DNA of 64,000 nt from Allodiplogaster sudhausi (Eukaryota > Nematoda > Chromadorea > Rhabditida > Diplogasteridae), in the NCBI GenBank assembly GCA_945643635.1, contig CALZFC010000005.1, positions 6,837,001-6,901,000 of the forward strand, in the 5' to 3' direction. A program made the position numbers and the translations under genes. This document shows, piece by piece, positions 36,626 to 49,777 of the stretch (its first letter is position 1; each line of letters starts with the position of its first letter). The notes beneath the pieces are model-generated. The model had not been told where the DNA came from. It saw only the letters and a program-made list of their open reading frames with translations, and did no database searches.

Positions 36626-39600
36626 TCACGACCACGCCTGTCTCAGGGCATTTCTCCTTACGATTCTCTTGCAGATGAACGAGCCAGCAAAGAGGCCGAC
36701 CAGCACGAGTCTGCAATGCAAAAGAGAGTCATTACCCGTTAAGTTTCCTTTCTCTAATCACACATATTATTGACTTCTCTCCATCAAGACTTACGTAATG
36801 AAGCCATGGTCGAAGTCGTCCTTGAGGATGTCAAATGTTCCCGAAGGAGTGAGCCGAGTGTAGAACATATCGATACCGTAAGCCAGAACAAGGGAAGTCG
36901 ACTCGAGACCGGACGAACTGCAATCAACGCATCATTCTTCGTGACCGATAGCTTCTGAACTGACAAAGTTCGAATGCCGCGGACGTTGAAGACGGTCTGG
37001 TTGTAGTTGATCATGTCTTCAGTGGAGATGGGAATCTCAGGCATGTAAGGAATCATCATTTCCTCCCTCATCTCGGCAGTCAACTCAGCAGGGCGAGTGG
37101 CATCCACCATTCGACGAGTCACCTGAGGAGACTCCTCACTCACAAGCAACCTCATGGACTAGACAAACCTCGAAAAGACCTCCGAAGGGAAGAGCCAGCA
37201 CAAGGGAACGAGTTGTCGCGCCTTTCTCTGCAGAGGAAACACAAAGGGTGACTCTCTGACCAGCATAGAATGGCCTTCTCACCCGTCTCGCTCACAGCCA
37301 TCGCCTCAATGCCTTGACTGAAGATGTAACTCTGAGAGATCACTTCTGGAGTTGTCTTCGGAGGTTGCAAAGAGTCGAACCTAGAGTTATCCCTCTCTTC
37401 CTTCCATTCGTCCCCACTCTTCCTATCTGCCTTTCGCGCTCTCTCTCTCTGCTTCTCGAGCGCTCTCTCTCTCTCTCTATGCTGACACGGTGGTTGCTGG
37501 CTCATCCTGTCCCGTGAACAGCTCAATGATGCCCAATTCGGTGCGACGCGCACGCTCCGACCAATATGAATACTGTAACAGAACAGATGGCATCAAAGTG
37601 AAAGTGAGGGGGGGGGGCAAACCGCGATCCAGTGTTCAGCATGCACGAGATGTACGGGGGCAGAGGCTTTGGAGAGACGGGCGGAGTGGACGAGGGCCCC
37701 CGAGACAGAGTCCACTGCGTGGATCGCCAGCTCGTCCTTCTCTTCGTTCAAGACAGCGAGGGCAACGACATTCGGATTGGTGTACTTGTACTGCACTGAA
37801 CGGTCGATCAGCACGCGACCAGCAGAGTGCACGCGCTCTTCAACAATTCACATTGAACTGGGAGAAGAATGAAAGAGAGAAACGAACGATGATTTGGCTT
37901 CCCGCGGATGGCAACGACGGAGTCTCGCTTCTCGAAGTGAAGATTCGCATGCCAGCGCCTCTCCAGAAGCCCCCGCTTGATGTCCAGCACTGAGCCGGTC
38001 AGCTCACCTCAACTCCTCTTTATCAACCCTGCCTCGTTCCCCTTTTCAATCAAACAATCTTCACCACTGCGCGTGTCAATGTCGAAGATGTGAACGGGCA
38101 TCATCCTCTCAGCCACGGAGAGTGGAATCTCCGGCTCGATAACAACCTGAACCGGCCAAGTTCTCAACCCACTCACAACTCCACAAAGAAGAAACCTTTC
38201 CGGATTTCTCGACGACAACAAGAGAGTGGAGATGTTCAATGCCAGCTTGGGGTAGAATGTCCACTCTGTGGATCGGGCCGACTTGGCTGCTAGCCAAGAC
38301 ACGCCCACTCAAGGGCTCCACTGACAACAGAACTCCATTTCCAGAAGACTGCAAGAGGAAGACGCTTAGGGTTGTTAGAAAAGATGTTGAAGACCTTATC
38401 TTGTAGGACAAAGGTGACAATGGCATTGAATCCGGGATAATTGGCAGATCGTTGCACCAGGATTGGAACCTGTAAAAGATTATTTAAAACAACCCAACGG
38501 AACGAACAAGAAAAAAAGGTGTCTGAAAATGGATGAAACCGTGGGTTGTCCGAGTTGTCCGGAGAGAGGGACGAGATGGCTGGCTACACTTCTCCGCCAA
38601 ACAACCGAACCATCTGCATTGTCAACTCCAAAGATGGCTCCGTCCAGCGAAGAAATAAGCATAATCCGCCGCATGTTAAAGACGTCTCTCTCCAGCGGAC
38701 CACTGTTTCTCAATCAAGAAGATTCCTGACTTCATCCCTCATTCCAAGTAAACAAACTGGGCATGGACGAGGCCACCAGAGCGGACAGTCTCCAGAATGT
38801 CTCCGAGAGTTGCTTCTTTCAAGTTTAGCAGAGCAGGCAGAGAAGTCAGTTGCAGACTCACCTACAATCCATCCCTTGAATCCAATGACACACCAGCCCC
38901 TCCTACTTTTCCCCGTTCCTTGCTCTGCCCCCAACCTCCTCCCATTCCCATTAACCTCCAAAATGAATCTTCGAAGTTGCATCATTTGCGTGCTCAGCCG
39001 ACGAAGGAAAGCTCCGAGAACTCCGACTATAAAATACATAGATGTTATTAAAGGGACACCGTGGATAAAGCAAGAAAGGAAGAAGGAACCATCAGCAGTC
39101 TCAAATTCGCTTTCAATTGAAGCTTGTGACTCGGAGAGGGGAAGTTCAATCATTTCAACGGAAGAAACACGAGCGAGAGCTTCTTCCCGAGCCCACTCTT
39201 GCATTCCAACTCCTAGGAATTAACACTATTTTAAGTTATGAACTTCTCCATCTTCAGCTAACCTTTCCTCTTTGCGTCAAGAACAATGAACTCAGTCCGG
39301 CAGTCGGCAGAGACAGCCAGCACTTGCCATTCAGAGGAAGAGGCTGTCGGTTTGGACAGGTGGAGCAGGCTGAACGCAGCCAGGCCATGCGAGTCTGCTC
39401 CGCCAAGGGATGCCTGAACAAGGAGGTTGAGTAAGAAGAAAGAAAGAAGAGAGAGAGAGAGAGAAAGAGAGAGATAGTCTGACGGAGGTCATCTTGGAGC
39501 CATCTTTGAGACTGTAGAGAGTGAGTTGTCGATGGGGAGATGCAACGAGGAGAGCTGCTTCCTCTTCCATCTCCGCCGCTGCCATTGCTTCGACTGCACC

Positions 39601-41428
39601 ACTCACAGTCACCACCTCAATCAATGGCTGTTATAGACAACAAGTAAGTCACCGTTTAGTCAAAAAATGTAGAAATTGTGCCAATGCGTTATTTGTGAAT
39701 TGTTCACAAGCATTTACATAACCGGCAGGAAACTTTATTTCTAATCAGCTGTTCAGTTTCTGGACTTCTTCAGCCATCACTAATGTTTTCATCTGAAACG
39801 TGGGTTTAACATGGGGAACACGATACTTGGAACCTTGGAAAACAAACATCAAGTCTGCAGTCATTTAAAACATGACGGTTTTTTTTAAAACTTGCAAATG
39901 GGGTAATTTTGCACCTGACAAAATGAATATATCTATTTTATATCAGCCCGTTTTCGGAAGGTAGTGTAAGTATAAGGGGTATCCATTCACAGTTTAGTTT
40001 ACTCGGTTTCCCGTAAAAAGCTTTAAAGAATCATATAACTTTTGTGGATTTTTGGTTATATAGTTGGTTTTCAAAATGACAAGCGGGGCTGAAAGTGTTT
40101 ATGTTCACTACTAACCTTATTAATCTGTCCATTAACAATTCGAAAAGCGGCAGAGCCAGCAACTCCTCGAACAGCAACCGCTCCATCGACTTGGAGAGGA
40201 AGAAGCGAGTTGGAGGAAGAGGTGGAGAGTTTGAAGGGGGACGGGGCGGACGTTGCAACGAGTGGAATTGCAGAAAGAGAGTCGCCATTCACGCACCAGA
40301 CAAATCCACCAGACACCACGCAACTCAACATTACCTCTTGCATTCAATCACTTCAGTGGGATGAGAAACTAATTAAGCATCAAAATGATTAATAACTTCT
40401 CGGAGTGGAAGAAGGGAGCGGGATGAGTGGTCGCTTCATCAGATACAAGACCGGAATCATCGATGGGAGTTACCACGACATCCCTGCCATTACGACCCGC
40501 AAGGAGGAAAAGAGAAGGAGTGGAAATGGAGAAGGAAGAGCGAGACGAGGGAAGCACTCGCACCATCGCATTCCAGTCACTTCAAAGTGAACAGTAGAAT
40601 GAGAGATCTGAGAAAATAAGAAGAAACCTCTCCGCCAGCATAGTCCTCCATTCTTCATTTCCTCCTTGAGTGTCAATAACGACCACTGTTCCCGCGGCGA
40701 TAACAACCACAACTTTCCCCGTTGCTGCGATGCTCACTCTGATAAAGTACAGATAAATGCCACGAAATAACACGAGATGGAATAGCAAGAAAAGCTAAAG
40801 AAGGCTAACTTATCCGAAGGAACGTCCGAAAGCCAAAGACTCCAGCGAAGTCCACCCTTTCTCTTGTCCCAGGCACGCACAATCCGGCCTCCATCAGCCA
40901 CTGTCACGACCACTAAGAGACCACTCATATAACAATTAATTCTTAACCAGATAGGTATTTATAGAAGTTGACTAACAATCATTAATCACGACCAAGGGAA
41001 GATCGGCGGAGCTCTTCTCAAGCAACCGGCGCCATACTAAAGTAGAACTCAACTATGATGTTGTCTTGAACATACCCTATTATGTTTCTTGTTACAAGAA
41101 TAACTTCAAGTAGCAAAGAACGGACAAACTCAATAGGAACACAAACATACCAATCTTTCCTGTATTAAGAGACAAAGCTGCCACGGCATTCTGCTTAGTG
41201 GTGAGAAGAATGTAATCTCGCTTTCCAGAAGTAGAATGCTCGAATGCAACATGTGAAGGACAGCCAACAAAACTCTGCCGCCTATATCATAAAATGAAGA
41301 TACCATACAATGCAATGTTAGAAGAAGAAGAAAACGTACCAATCGAATTTTCCAACTTGATCCTCGAAGAGTGCATACGAAGCGGGAATCAGAAGTAAAA
41401 CACTTTGCAGGAACATCAACCCGTTCAT
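36626..41428 (-). CDS. EMC1: ER membrane protein complex subunit 1 (about 944 aa)
   Basis: EMC1 is the large luminal beta-propeller subunit of the ER membrane insertase. About 24 exons run from 41428-41340 (signal peptide; mature [12 protein letters not shown]) to 36710-36626 (last membrane segment, [16 protein letters not shown]). Diagnostic parts: [141 protein letters not shown] then [33 protein letters not shown]. Order matches EMC1 throughout. The join 40397 to 40334 does not keep phase with canonical splice sites, and the exon near 38815-38769 is approximate. The remaining exons join in frame. A short insert-like intron (39628-40115) has no coding signal. Confidence 0.95.
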
Positions 41429-41877
41429 CCTGAAAATGCAATAGTATAACCAAACTGTATAATCACATAAAGCTATTGCAAGAACATTCAAATATCCTAT
41501 CAAAACGTTATATATAAGCAAACATTTTGGTGATACAATATCCAATGTTTGATATCTAATACGTACGTTCTGGTCGAGTAGAGTACTGTGCACAACGCAC
41601 TAAAATGATGATGCTGCCTGGTTTTTAGAATGAGATTTTAACATGAGTTTAAACATCTCCTTGTACATCAATCTGTGCCAAATATCAATGGCGGCCATCG
41701 ATCTCACTTTCTATGATCAAGGGATTTTATTATTCGGAAAATGATTTCAAGAAGCATAGATAGAACTTATTGTTGGTTAATAATAACCGGAAAGAATTGC
41801 ATCGGGAACGAAATAGAAAAAAAGTGATGATGAATTGGAGAAGGAAAAGAGAGACACAGTGAGACAGAGACACACAC

Positions 41878-41917
<40 letters not shown>

Positions 41918-42713
41918 AGAGAAGGAGGGAGGGAGGGAGGGAATAAGTGAGAGGGACTGAAAAGAGAAGAAGGAGTGAGAAACAGCTGGTTACTCTTCTC
42001 ATTCTTATTGTTAGATTGTAATGAGGCTCGATTCCTCATAGCGCATTGCATTCAAAATGTAAATTTCAAATCTAGTGAATGAAAATTCGCGAGAACCACT
42101 GTTTCTTATATGATCTAATTGTCAGAAATATGACGACTGGAGTAAAGAAGGCCTTCTAGAACGAGGTTGAATGACAATTGGACCAGAAGAAGGCGGTCTT
42201 CGAGTTCATCTGTATTTTTGCGAGAATTTTCATACGATAGGGCCATGCTGAATACGATGTATTTTCATAGCAAATTCATAGCTGATTCTCTAGCCATTCA
42301 CGATCTCACTGGCTTCCTGCTCCATTTTAATCACTTATGAATGTCGACAAAATTTTTTTTTAATAAGTCCAATTGTTTGTATTTTCCATATACCAAACGA
42401 GAGCATTCAAATACTTTAATCAAGAATCGTGCGTATCAAAAGAAACGGAATGGCAACGGTAAATCACAGGGCATTCTATGAGGGTTAGGAATCTATGAGG
42501 TTCTCCATGACTTCCTTGTACATATTCACATCATCTTGTTCAATTTGTTGTTCGAAGAATTCTTAGTGATTGTGTCGCTGGCCCTTGCGTTGGTGGGCGG
42601 CAGAAGAAGAGGGCCAGTGGCCATCCCCAGGCCAGAGCCTGCAACTCATCACTACTTACAACTGCAGTAGAAATGTTGCGTCTAATAATAAATGAAAAAG
42701 TTATTTACTCCAG
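41429..42713. other. intergenic spacer EMC1 to Shaw locus
   Basis: GA run at about 41883-41914. An exon-like piece at 42638-42526 is open to a stop but does not continue the Shaw frame. No gene is supported. Confidence 0.45.
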
Positions 42714-42824
42714 TCACAACATTTGTCCTCGATGGAAAGCTGGAAGTGAGTGCAGAGAATACCAACAGTCTGGTAGAATGAAAACAACAGAAGAAGAGAA
42801 TAAACTGAACAATGGACATGCAGA

Positions 42825-42863
<39 letters not shown>

Positions 42864-43255
42864 TCAAAAGGAGGGTGAGAGAATGCAAGAGCGAGAGAGT
42901 GAGAGAAAGAGAGAGGGAGAGAAAGAGAGAATAAATGGCTACCTATGGAGTCGTGATTGACGAGGCTTCTGCGTGGAGCGAGTGAATTGAGAAGAGTGGC
43001 GGCAGTTGTTCTCCCCGTGGCGGGTGCCTTTATTTCATGAGGCTGTAAAACACGCCTTCTCTTCTTTGGCAGCTTGGATCTGCAATTTCCACCATCGTAT
43101 CGTATCTCACAAACATCTTTTCTATACCGCTCAGTGCTGTTTCTCCCTCTCTTTCTCTCTCTATGACACATTCTCTCTCTATCAACCACTCTCCCACCTC
43201 TCTATATCACTCACTCTCCCACTCTCTGTCTATGACTCCCTTTCTCTCTCTATAA

Positions 43256-43295
<40 letters not shown>

Positions 43296-43696
43296 GTCAC
43301 TCACTCTCCCCCTCCCCTCTCTCTTTCTTTCTATGACTCAGCCTGCCATGCTTTCATTCTCTATCACTCACTCTCCCCCTCTCTCTCTAACACTCACTCT
43401 CCTATCTATCACTCAGCCTCCCACTCTCTCTCTACATATCAATCCCTCTCGCTCTCTATCAATCCCTCTCCCTCTCTCTCTATCACTCACTCTACTATTC
43501 TCTCTCTCTATCAATACATCTCTCTATCACTCCCTCGCCCTCTCTCTCTATCACTCAGCCTCCCACTCTTTCACTCCCTCTCCCTCTATCCATCACTCAC
43601 TCTGTCACTCCACCACTCTCACTCTATCGTGCCTTTCCCACTCTGTCTCCCTCTTTCGTTCACCCTATCGCTCGCTCTCTCGATCACTCATTCTAC

Positions 43697-43727
<31 letters not shown>

Positions 43728-45001
43728 GGTCTCTCTCTATCTACCACTCTCTCACTCTCGCTCTCCCTCATTCATTATCTTTCTACCTTGCTTGTGCATG
43801 AGAGTAGAACATGGCGAAATTGGAAACAATGACAGGAACAGGCAAAGCAATGGTGAGTACTCCCATCAGCGCACAGACCGACCCCACCAGCATTCCCAGA
43901 TAAGTCTTCGGAACCTGCAACTCAGGCCTCCACTCTCTGTTCTTTCTTCATGTCTCTCACTCTATCCCTCTCTCTCCACTTTTCTCTATCCTTTTTGACA
44001 ATTCTCAAAAACAAAAGAACTAACAAAGTCCCCAAATCCAATAGTGCAGATGGTAATGACCGCCCACCATAGTCCAACCGGAATTGAACTGAACTGATTT
44101 TCCGGGTTCTCCACCACCTGCAGAAAAGGAAGGCTGCATAAGTATTGTTTTGGAACGGGACGAACCCGTTCTGCATAGTAGACTAGGGCTGCGAAGATAA
44201 CTATTCCAAGAAGGACGAAGAAAACTAGCAGGAAGAGTTCCTGAAATCAATTCTTTCAAATGGTCAAATAAAAGAGAATGGAAAGTGGTTGGATAACCTG
44301 AGCGGATGCCTTGAATGTTTGAATCAAAATCTTCAATCCAACAGAATGCTGAGTAAGCTTGAAAAGGCGAAGAATCCGGATGATGGATAAAAATTCCACC
44401 GAATCTCTGTATCAGGTCAAGAATATGCCAACATTGGAATTTTATATACAAAAAAAAGAACCTATTGGAACTTGCAAGGGCAGCTTCAAGGGTCCAGTCA
44501 ATGTAGAAAGAGAGTGTTGCTATCAAATCGATTATGTTAACCGGCTGCCTCAAATCGAAACAAGTAGGCTTTCAGTTATGTCAGAAGACATACCCTGCTC
44601 ATATTTTTGGTTATAAAACTTTTTTGCACATGTTAAGAAACATGAATTAACTTCAAAATCAAATATGTAGAATTAATAAAACAATGTTGAAAGTAAACCT
44701 TAGAAAGAAAAGTGGTCGAGGACAGAAGATGAGACGAAAGACGAACTCAACAGAGAACCAAATGTTGCATACGAGTTCGAGGTAGAAGAAGGATGGATGT
44801 GGTCTGAATTGTTGATAGATCTGTGGAAGAGTCAATGGAAGAGAATGTATGCAAATGAATCTGAGACCTTGTAGATTTCTTCTCGACATAAGATTCATTC
44901 CGAGAGGCGTCGATATCTGGGATGCGAAGATGAGGATGCGTTTTCAGACAGAAACAAAGGATAGAAATGATGACGAAGAAGATGGACAGCACGGAGATTC
45001 C
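42714..45001 (-). CDS. Shaw-type K+ channel transmembrane cassette B (no T1 domain of its own)
   Basis: Nine exons: 45001-44888, 44820-44699, 44548-44462, 44406-44298, 44240-44166, 44117-44025, 43914-43787, 43079-42943, 42739-42714. They encode S1 ([20 protein letters not shown]), S2 ([20 protein letters not shown]), S3 ([18 protein letters not shown]), S4 ([14 protein letters not shown]), S5 ([20 protein letters not shown]), the pore helix and filter ([15 protein letters not shown]) and S6 ([20 protein letters not shown]). A basic [11 protein letters not shown] tail follows. The filter reads GFGD instead of GYGD. No tetramerisation (T1) exons occur between 45 and 45.9 kb. The first exon starts in phase 0, the phase left by the shared T1 exons, so it may be an alternative 3' half of the locus listed next. 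Long CT-rich introns lie at 43140-43780. Confidence 0.85.
43140..43780. repeat. CT-rich tract in Shaw cassette B intron
   Basis: About 640 bp of irregular CT/CTCA repeat on the plus strand, with pure CT at about 43258-43289. The plus-strand ORF across it is a Ser-Leu artefact. Confidence 0.9.
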
Positions 45002-45898
45002 CTGCAAAACGTTCATTATCGTTACCTGCTCCAACTTATAACTATTTTTTCATTATTTATACCTCATATAATTTCAATGTGTTTCATGTAATGTAAATTA
45101 GTGGACTGTTTCTGAAATAAAGAAAGAAAAGAGAAAAGGAATGAAGGAAAGGAATCACTCATAACAGAGGGAAAGCAGCCGAAAGAAAAGAAAAGAATGA
45201 AGGGATGCACTGACAGAATACATGCAACGTCTATTAACCAATCTTCACTACGGTAACTCACATCTCATTCTTCAGTCTCCACTGATCCAAATTCCCAATT
45301 CAAATCCGCTGCTTTTCTGAAAGAAGGTCTCATTATTCTGAAGAAGAAGAAATCCATCCATTTGTTCTACGACACCAACGATTATTCATTGAGGTTTTAT
45401 CTCAGAAGCGAGAAACATAAATGGAGAGGAATGAGAAAGTGAGAGTGCACAGCCAGAGAAGACACATGCACAGAAAAAGAGATCAATCAACAAATGACAT
45501 AGTCAACAAAACAGATTCCACCTGATTTCTTGGTACCATTGAACATAGAAAGTGCACTACACACCCAGAGACAAGCAAGGTTCCATCAGAGAGAGTCTTT
45601 GCTTCTCTCAAGGAGAGGACGTGGATATGTCAAGTATCAATGAAAACGCACCGGGACGGGCACATCGATTCCTTTGGCGGTTTCAATAACAAAACTTCGT
45701 CAACCGTACTAAATGAAGTTAAACAGTCTATGAATACAGAGGAATGATGTCAATGAAAGATATTTAGAAAGACCTCAACATGAGGTAAAGAGAGATGTAG
45801 AGAAAGAGAGCAACGACGAGAATGAGAACAGAGAAGAGAAAAAAACGAGCGAGAGAAAGCGAGAGAGAGAGAGAAAAAAAGAGAGAGAGAATATAAGC

Positions 45899-46364
45899 CT
45901 ATTGTAAGTGTGGTTGGGCAGAGTTGGTGGGAGGATCGGGAGAGGGAGGGCGCCGTGAGAGGAGATGTGCCGAGGCCCCTCCGTTGTGGTTGAGCATCGC
46001 AGCTCTTGTCTGGTGGTTGGAGGGGGGTGAGGAGTGGAAGGACGCGCTCATCGAGGCCGACGTCTTCTTCCTCACTCCCGTGGCAGGGGGGCCATTCTCG
46101 TGGCGGTGGTGAGAGCCTTTGATCGTCCCGCCAAGGGACGACGGCTTCACCTCATGCGCCTACAACAAATTACAAAGGACTCGCTTGCTCTCGCAACACT
46201 CTCTCGTTCCCCCTCTCCCATTCTCTTATTACTTCGATCTATCTCGCTCTATCCCTTTCTCTCTTTCCTTCTCTCGTTCTCTGTCTATCTCTCTCACCCT
46301 TTCTCTACTATTCCTCTCCCGTTATCTCTCTCCCTCTCTCCTTGGCTGTCCTTTCTTCTTCCAT

Positions 46365-46404
<40 letters not shown>

Positions 46405-46651
46405 CCTTTCCCGTTTTCTCTACTTCTCTCCCTTACTGTCATTTCTTCTCCAATTCTCCCTCTCTCTCTACCACTCTCTCTCTCTCGTTCTTCTACACTC
46501 CCTCTTTCTCACTCTCCCTTTCCTTCTCCTGTTTTCCATCTCTTTCTCCCTTTCTCTCTTTCCTTCCCCTTTCTCCCTCTCTCTCTCTCTCCCTTCCTCT
46601 CTATTCCTCTCCCGTTCTCCATCTCTTTCTCCCTTTCTCTCTTTCCTTCCC

Positions 46652-46704
<53 letters not shown>

Positions 46705-47648
46705 GACCTGAAGTACTCGTCTTCGTTTCTTCGGAAGCTTGGCTCTGGCTTGGCTGTGAGAGTATAGATTGGAGAAGTTAGAGACGATGACTGGTACGGG
46801 GAGTGCAATGGTGAGCACTCCCATGAGTGCGCAGAGAGAGCCGACTACCATTCCCAGGTACGTCTTCGGCACCTGAGCATTCTCCTTCTCTTCCACCTTC
46901 TCTTTCAATATCGTTATTCAAAAAGAAATAAAAGGAAAAATACATGCTATCAAATATAAAACAAAAAAAAAAGAATCTTACCATGTCACCGAAGCCAACT
47001 GTTGAGACAGTAATGAGACTCCTGAAAGAAGAAATGCTCGGAAGGAAAAGAAGAGAAGCAGACGAACCACCAGAGACCGGCTGGGATGCTGGTGAATTGG
47101 TTGTGCGGATTGACTTGACTTCTCTCTGCATAGTACACCAGAGCAGCGAAGATCACTATGGCTAGTAATACGAAGAAGACAAGCAAAAGCAGTTCTTGGG
47201 CAGACGCCTTAAGAGGACAAGATCGTATTTAAAAAAATACAATGCCAATTAACCTTGAATGTTTGAATTAAAATCTTCAAGCCGGAAAAATGCTGCGTCA
47301 GTTTGAAGAGCCGGAGAACAACGAGAATCGAAAAGAAATCAACCTTCTCCTCAGGTGAGCTTGCTGAATTATCTTTATTCATAGAAAGAAAGCAAATTAA
47401 GGATAAATTAGTTTTTAAGCACGAAAAGGTCGGAAATAAAAGCGCTTAGACTAACAGAAATTCTTGACGACAACATGTTGAAGGAGGAGATCCAAGTAAA
47501 AGGAAGTTGTAACACTCAAATCGATGATTGTCAAGGGAGAGCGGAGGAAGCGAACCAATACAGGACAAAAGATCACTCGCACTATCTGAAGGGACCCTTT
47601 CTACTCACTCCAACTTCATCTTCTTGGCACGATCGGCAAGGCACAATC

Positions 47649-47703
<55 letters not shown>

Positions 47704-49777
47704 CTCTCTATCCATCTATCTATCTATATCTCTTTCGCTATCCTTTATCTCTCCAAATATGATTTTCAAAGACAAACCAGTTCAAGAGTGAACCAAATGT
47801 TGCAGGTGACATCAATGAAGAAGAAGTAAGGATGAGGTTCCGTGACGTGTTTGAAAACTCCGATGAGACGAGAGTTCATGGAATGAGTGGAGGACGCAGA
47901 CGACGAAGAAGAGGAGTCAAGCACTGCCAACTCCATCGGAGTCACTGAATCCATTCAGTTGAAGCATTCGTTTATATCATTTCGATTAAGAGGATCAAGA
48001 AAAAACAAAATGTGATAAAAAGAACGGACATTCAATGTGCGGAATGCGAAAGTAGGGATGAGTCTTGAGCATGAAAGAGAAGATGCTGGCAACTACGAAG
48101 AACACGGAAGAAGAGGAGATGACCTGGAATCCTCCCACTCTGCCTACTCTAACCCTCTCTCATCTCTTTCTCTACTCTGACTCTGCTTACTCTAACCCTC
48201 TCTCATCTCTTTCTCTCCTCTGACTCTGCCTACTCTAATCCTCTCTCATCTCACTCTCATCTGGACGATCCTGAGAATGAGTTCTTGAAATCTTTACAGT
48301 TATTTAAAATAAATGCAATAGTTTGTTAAGAATTTAGTGCCGCCACGAATTTGGCCAGGTTTTCAACAGATTCTCGTAACAAAGCAGCCAAAAACAGAAG
48401 AGGTGAAGGTGGACAAGCGTGTAAGTCCAGTTAAGAAGAAGCCAGCTAAGCCACTTGAAGCACGGAGGGAGGGACGGGGACAACTGGCATACTGCTCATC
48501 CACTCAACACGGGGACGGAAGCAAGAGGAAGTGGCAGAACACAGCGGGCAAGACAACTCAGGAAGAAGAGAAGAGTACAGTAATGAGAGAGAGAACGAAC
48601 CCGTGCATAGCGAGACGACCAGGGCTCATCGAAGAGGGACCACACGCGAGGCTTCGTCTGCTGCCACCGACTCAGAGTGCCCGCGAAGTAGTCGTCTTCC
48701 CAGCCAAACTACAACCCACTTCTTCATCCATTCAGGGAAGCTATTCTCTCCATGCGATAAGACTTCATGGATGAAAGAGAGAGAGAGAGACAGAGAGAGA
48801 GAGAAAGAGAGAGAATGAAAGAAGTAATGAATGAGAGCGCACCTTCTTTGCAATCTCCTCTTGGGTTGGTGGATCTCCGTCCAAATCCAACGATTCAATC
48901 ACGGCTAAGGTATCTTGCGTATCTCTAGAAAGTTAAAAATGAAAAGAAGCACGCAGAATTATTTCATTTTTTTCCTATCAATGACCCTCTTTGAATATAA
49001 CAAGAGCAGTAATTAAAGAATTGCTACCTATGTTGAGTGTAGGTCATCCAGCAACAGGGCTCAACCTAAAACAAATTATTGGTAACAAGTGAAATATGAT
49101 AAATGACAACTCACTTGATTCGAATCCAGTCCCCAGAATTCAAGTTCCTCTTCAAAAAGAGGGCCACAAACATTAGTCGGATAATGAAGCTTTCCTGCAA
49201 AATTTGTATTTTTCTTTCTTTCAAATAAGTGCTGAGTCTCGTTGATTGAACAAACTCAGACCTGTGCGATAGTAATTGAGAATCATGGCGAAGACGCCCG
49301 GGTGTCGGTCGAAGAAATACTCATTTAATACCGGATCATAATTGGCCAGATTTGGAGTTAGCCTTAACGTCCAACCTTTCTGTTCACAGAAAACAGTTTA
49401 AATCAGAATTCATTAATAAATCTTGATATAAATGCTAAGTAAAATAAAAAATATATGTATGTATGAAGACGGGGAGATCATACGAGTCACTTTGAGAATT
49501 ATTACTGAACAGTGAAGAGTGGGAAGACAGCCATGGAATTCTTAATGAGATAGCTGCGGAGAAAAGAGGGAGAGATCGAGTACAAAACAGAGAGCAAGAG
49601 GACATAGAGAGAGAGGGAGAGAGGAAGAGAGATTAGAGAGACATGGAGAGAGGATAAAGAGAAGAATGGGGAGAGATACCTGGAGAGTCTCGTGGCAGGG
49701 ATCTTCTTGAGTACGTGAGTGTATGTCTCGTGTCTGATTCCGCCGACGTTCAGGATCACTCGGTGCTCCGTGTCCAT
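45899..49777 (-). CDS. Shaw: Shaw-type voltage-gated K+ channel, T1 domain plus cassette A (528 aa)
   Basis: Six N-terminal exons encode T1 and its linker: 49777-49680, 49362-49262, 49194-49115, 49065-49028, 48924-48843, 48708-48601. Eight more encode the membrane part: 48123-48030, 47944-47778, 47585-47469, 47349-47254, 47207-47068, 47021-46982, 46872-46708, 46159-45899. Total 1,587 nt, 528 aa. T1 shows [56 protein letters not shown] and [14 protein letters not shown], which are Shaw (Kv3/KCNC) signatures. S4 is unusually poor in charge ([14 protein letters not shown]: one Arg, one Lys). The filter is TVGFGDM, not TVGYGDM. S6 has PVPVIV. The C-tail has LPKKRRRVL and a Ser/His-rich end. It should form a tetrameric K+ channel at the plasma membrane, with weak voltage dependence expected from S4. 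Confidence 0.95.
46200..46705. repeat. CT-rich tract in Shaw cassette A last intron
   Basis: About 500 bp of CT/CCTT repeat between the S6 exon and the C-tail exon. Pure CT runs lie at about 46370-46401 and 46656-46700. The sense-strand intron is GA-rich. Confidence 0.9.
47654..47703. repeat. (CT)n run in Shaw intron
   Basis: About 48 bp of pure CT between the S1-S2 exon and the S2-S3 exon of cassette A. Confidence 0.9.

Noticed and set aside
42526..42638. Exon-like piece ending in a stop, first taken as the Shaw cassette B C-terminus
   Set aside because: Phase 1 of the preceding exon (ends 42943) leads to a stop at 42714 in the next exon, so this piece is not reached.
43006..43998. 330-aa plus-strand open frame
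   Set aside because: CT-repeat translation antisense to Shaw introns and overlapping the Shaw S6 exon.
46034..46767. Several 140-225 aa plus-strand frames
   Set aside because: CT-repeat artefacts antisense to the Shaw C-tail and last intron.
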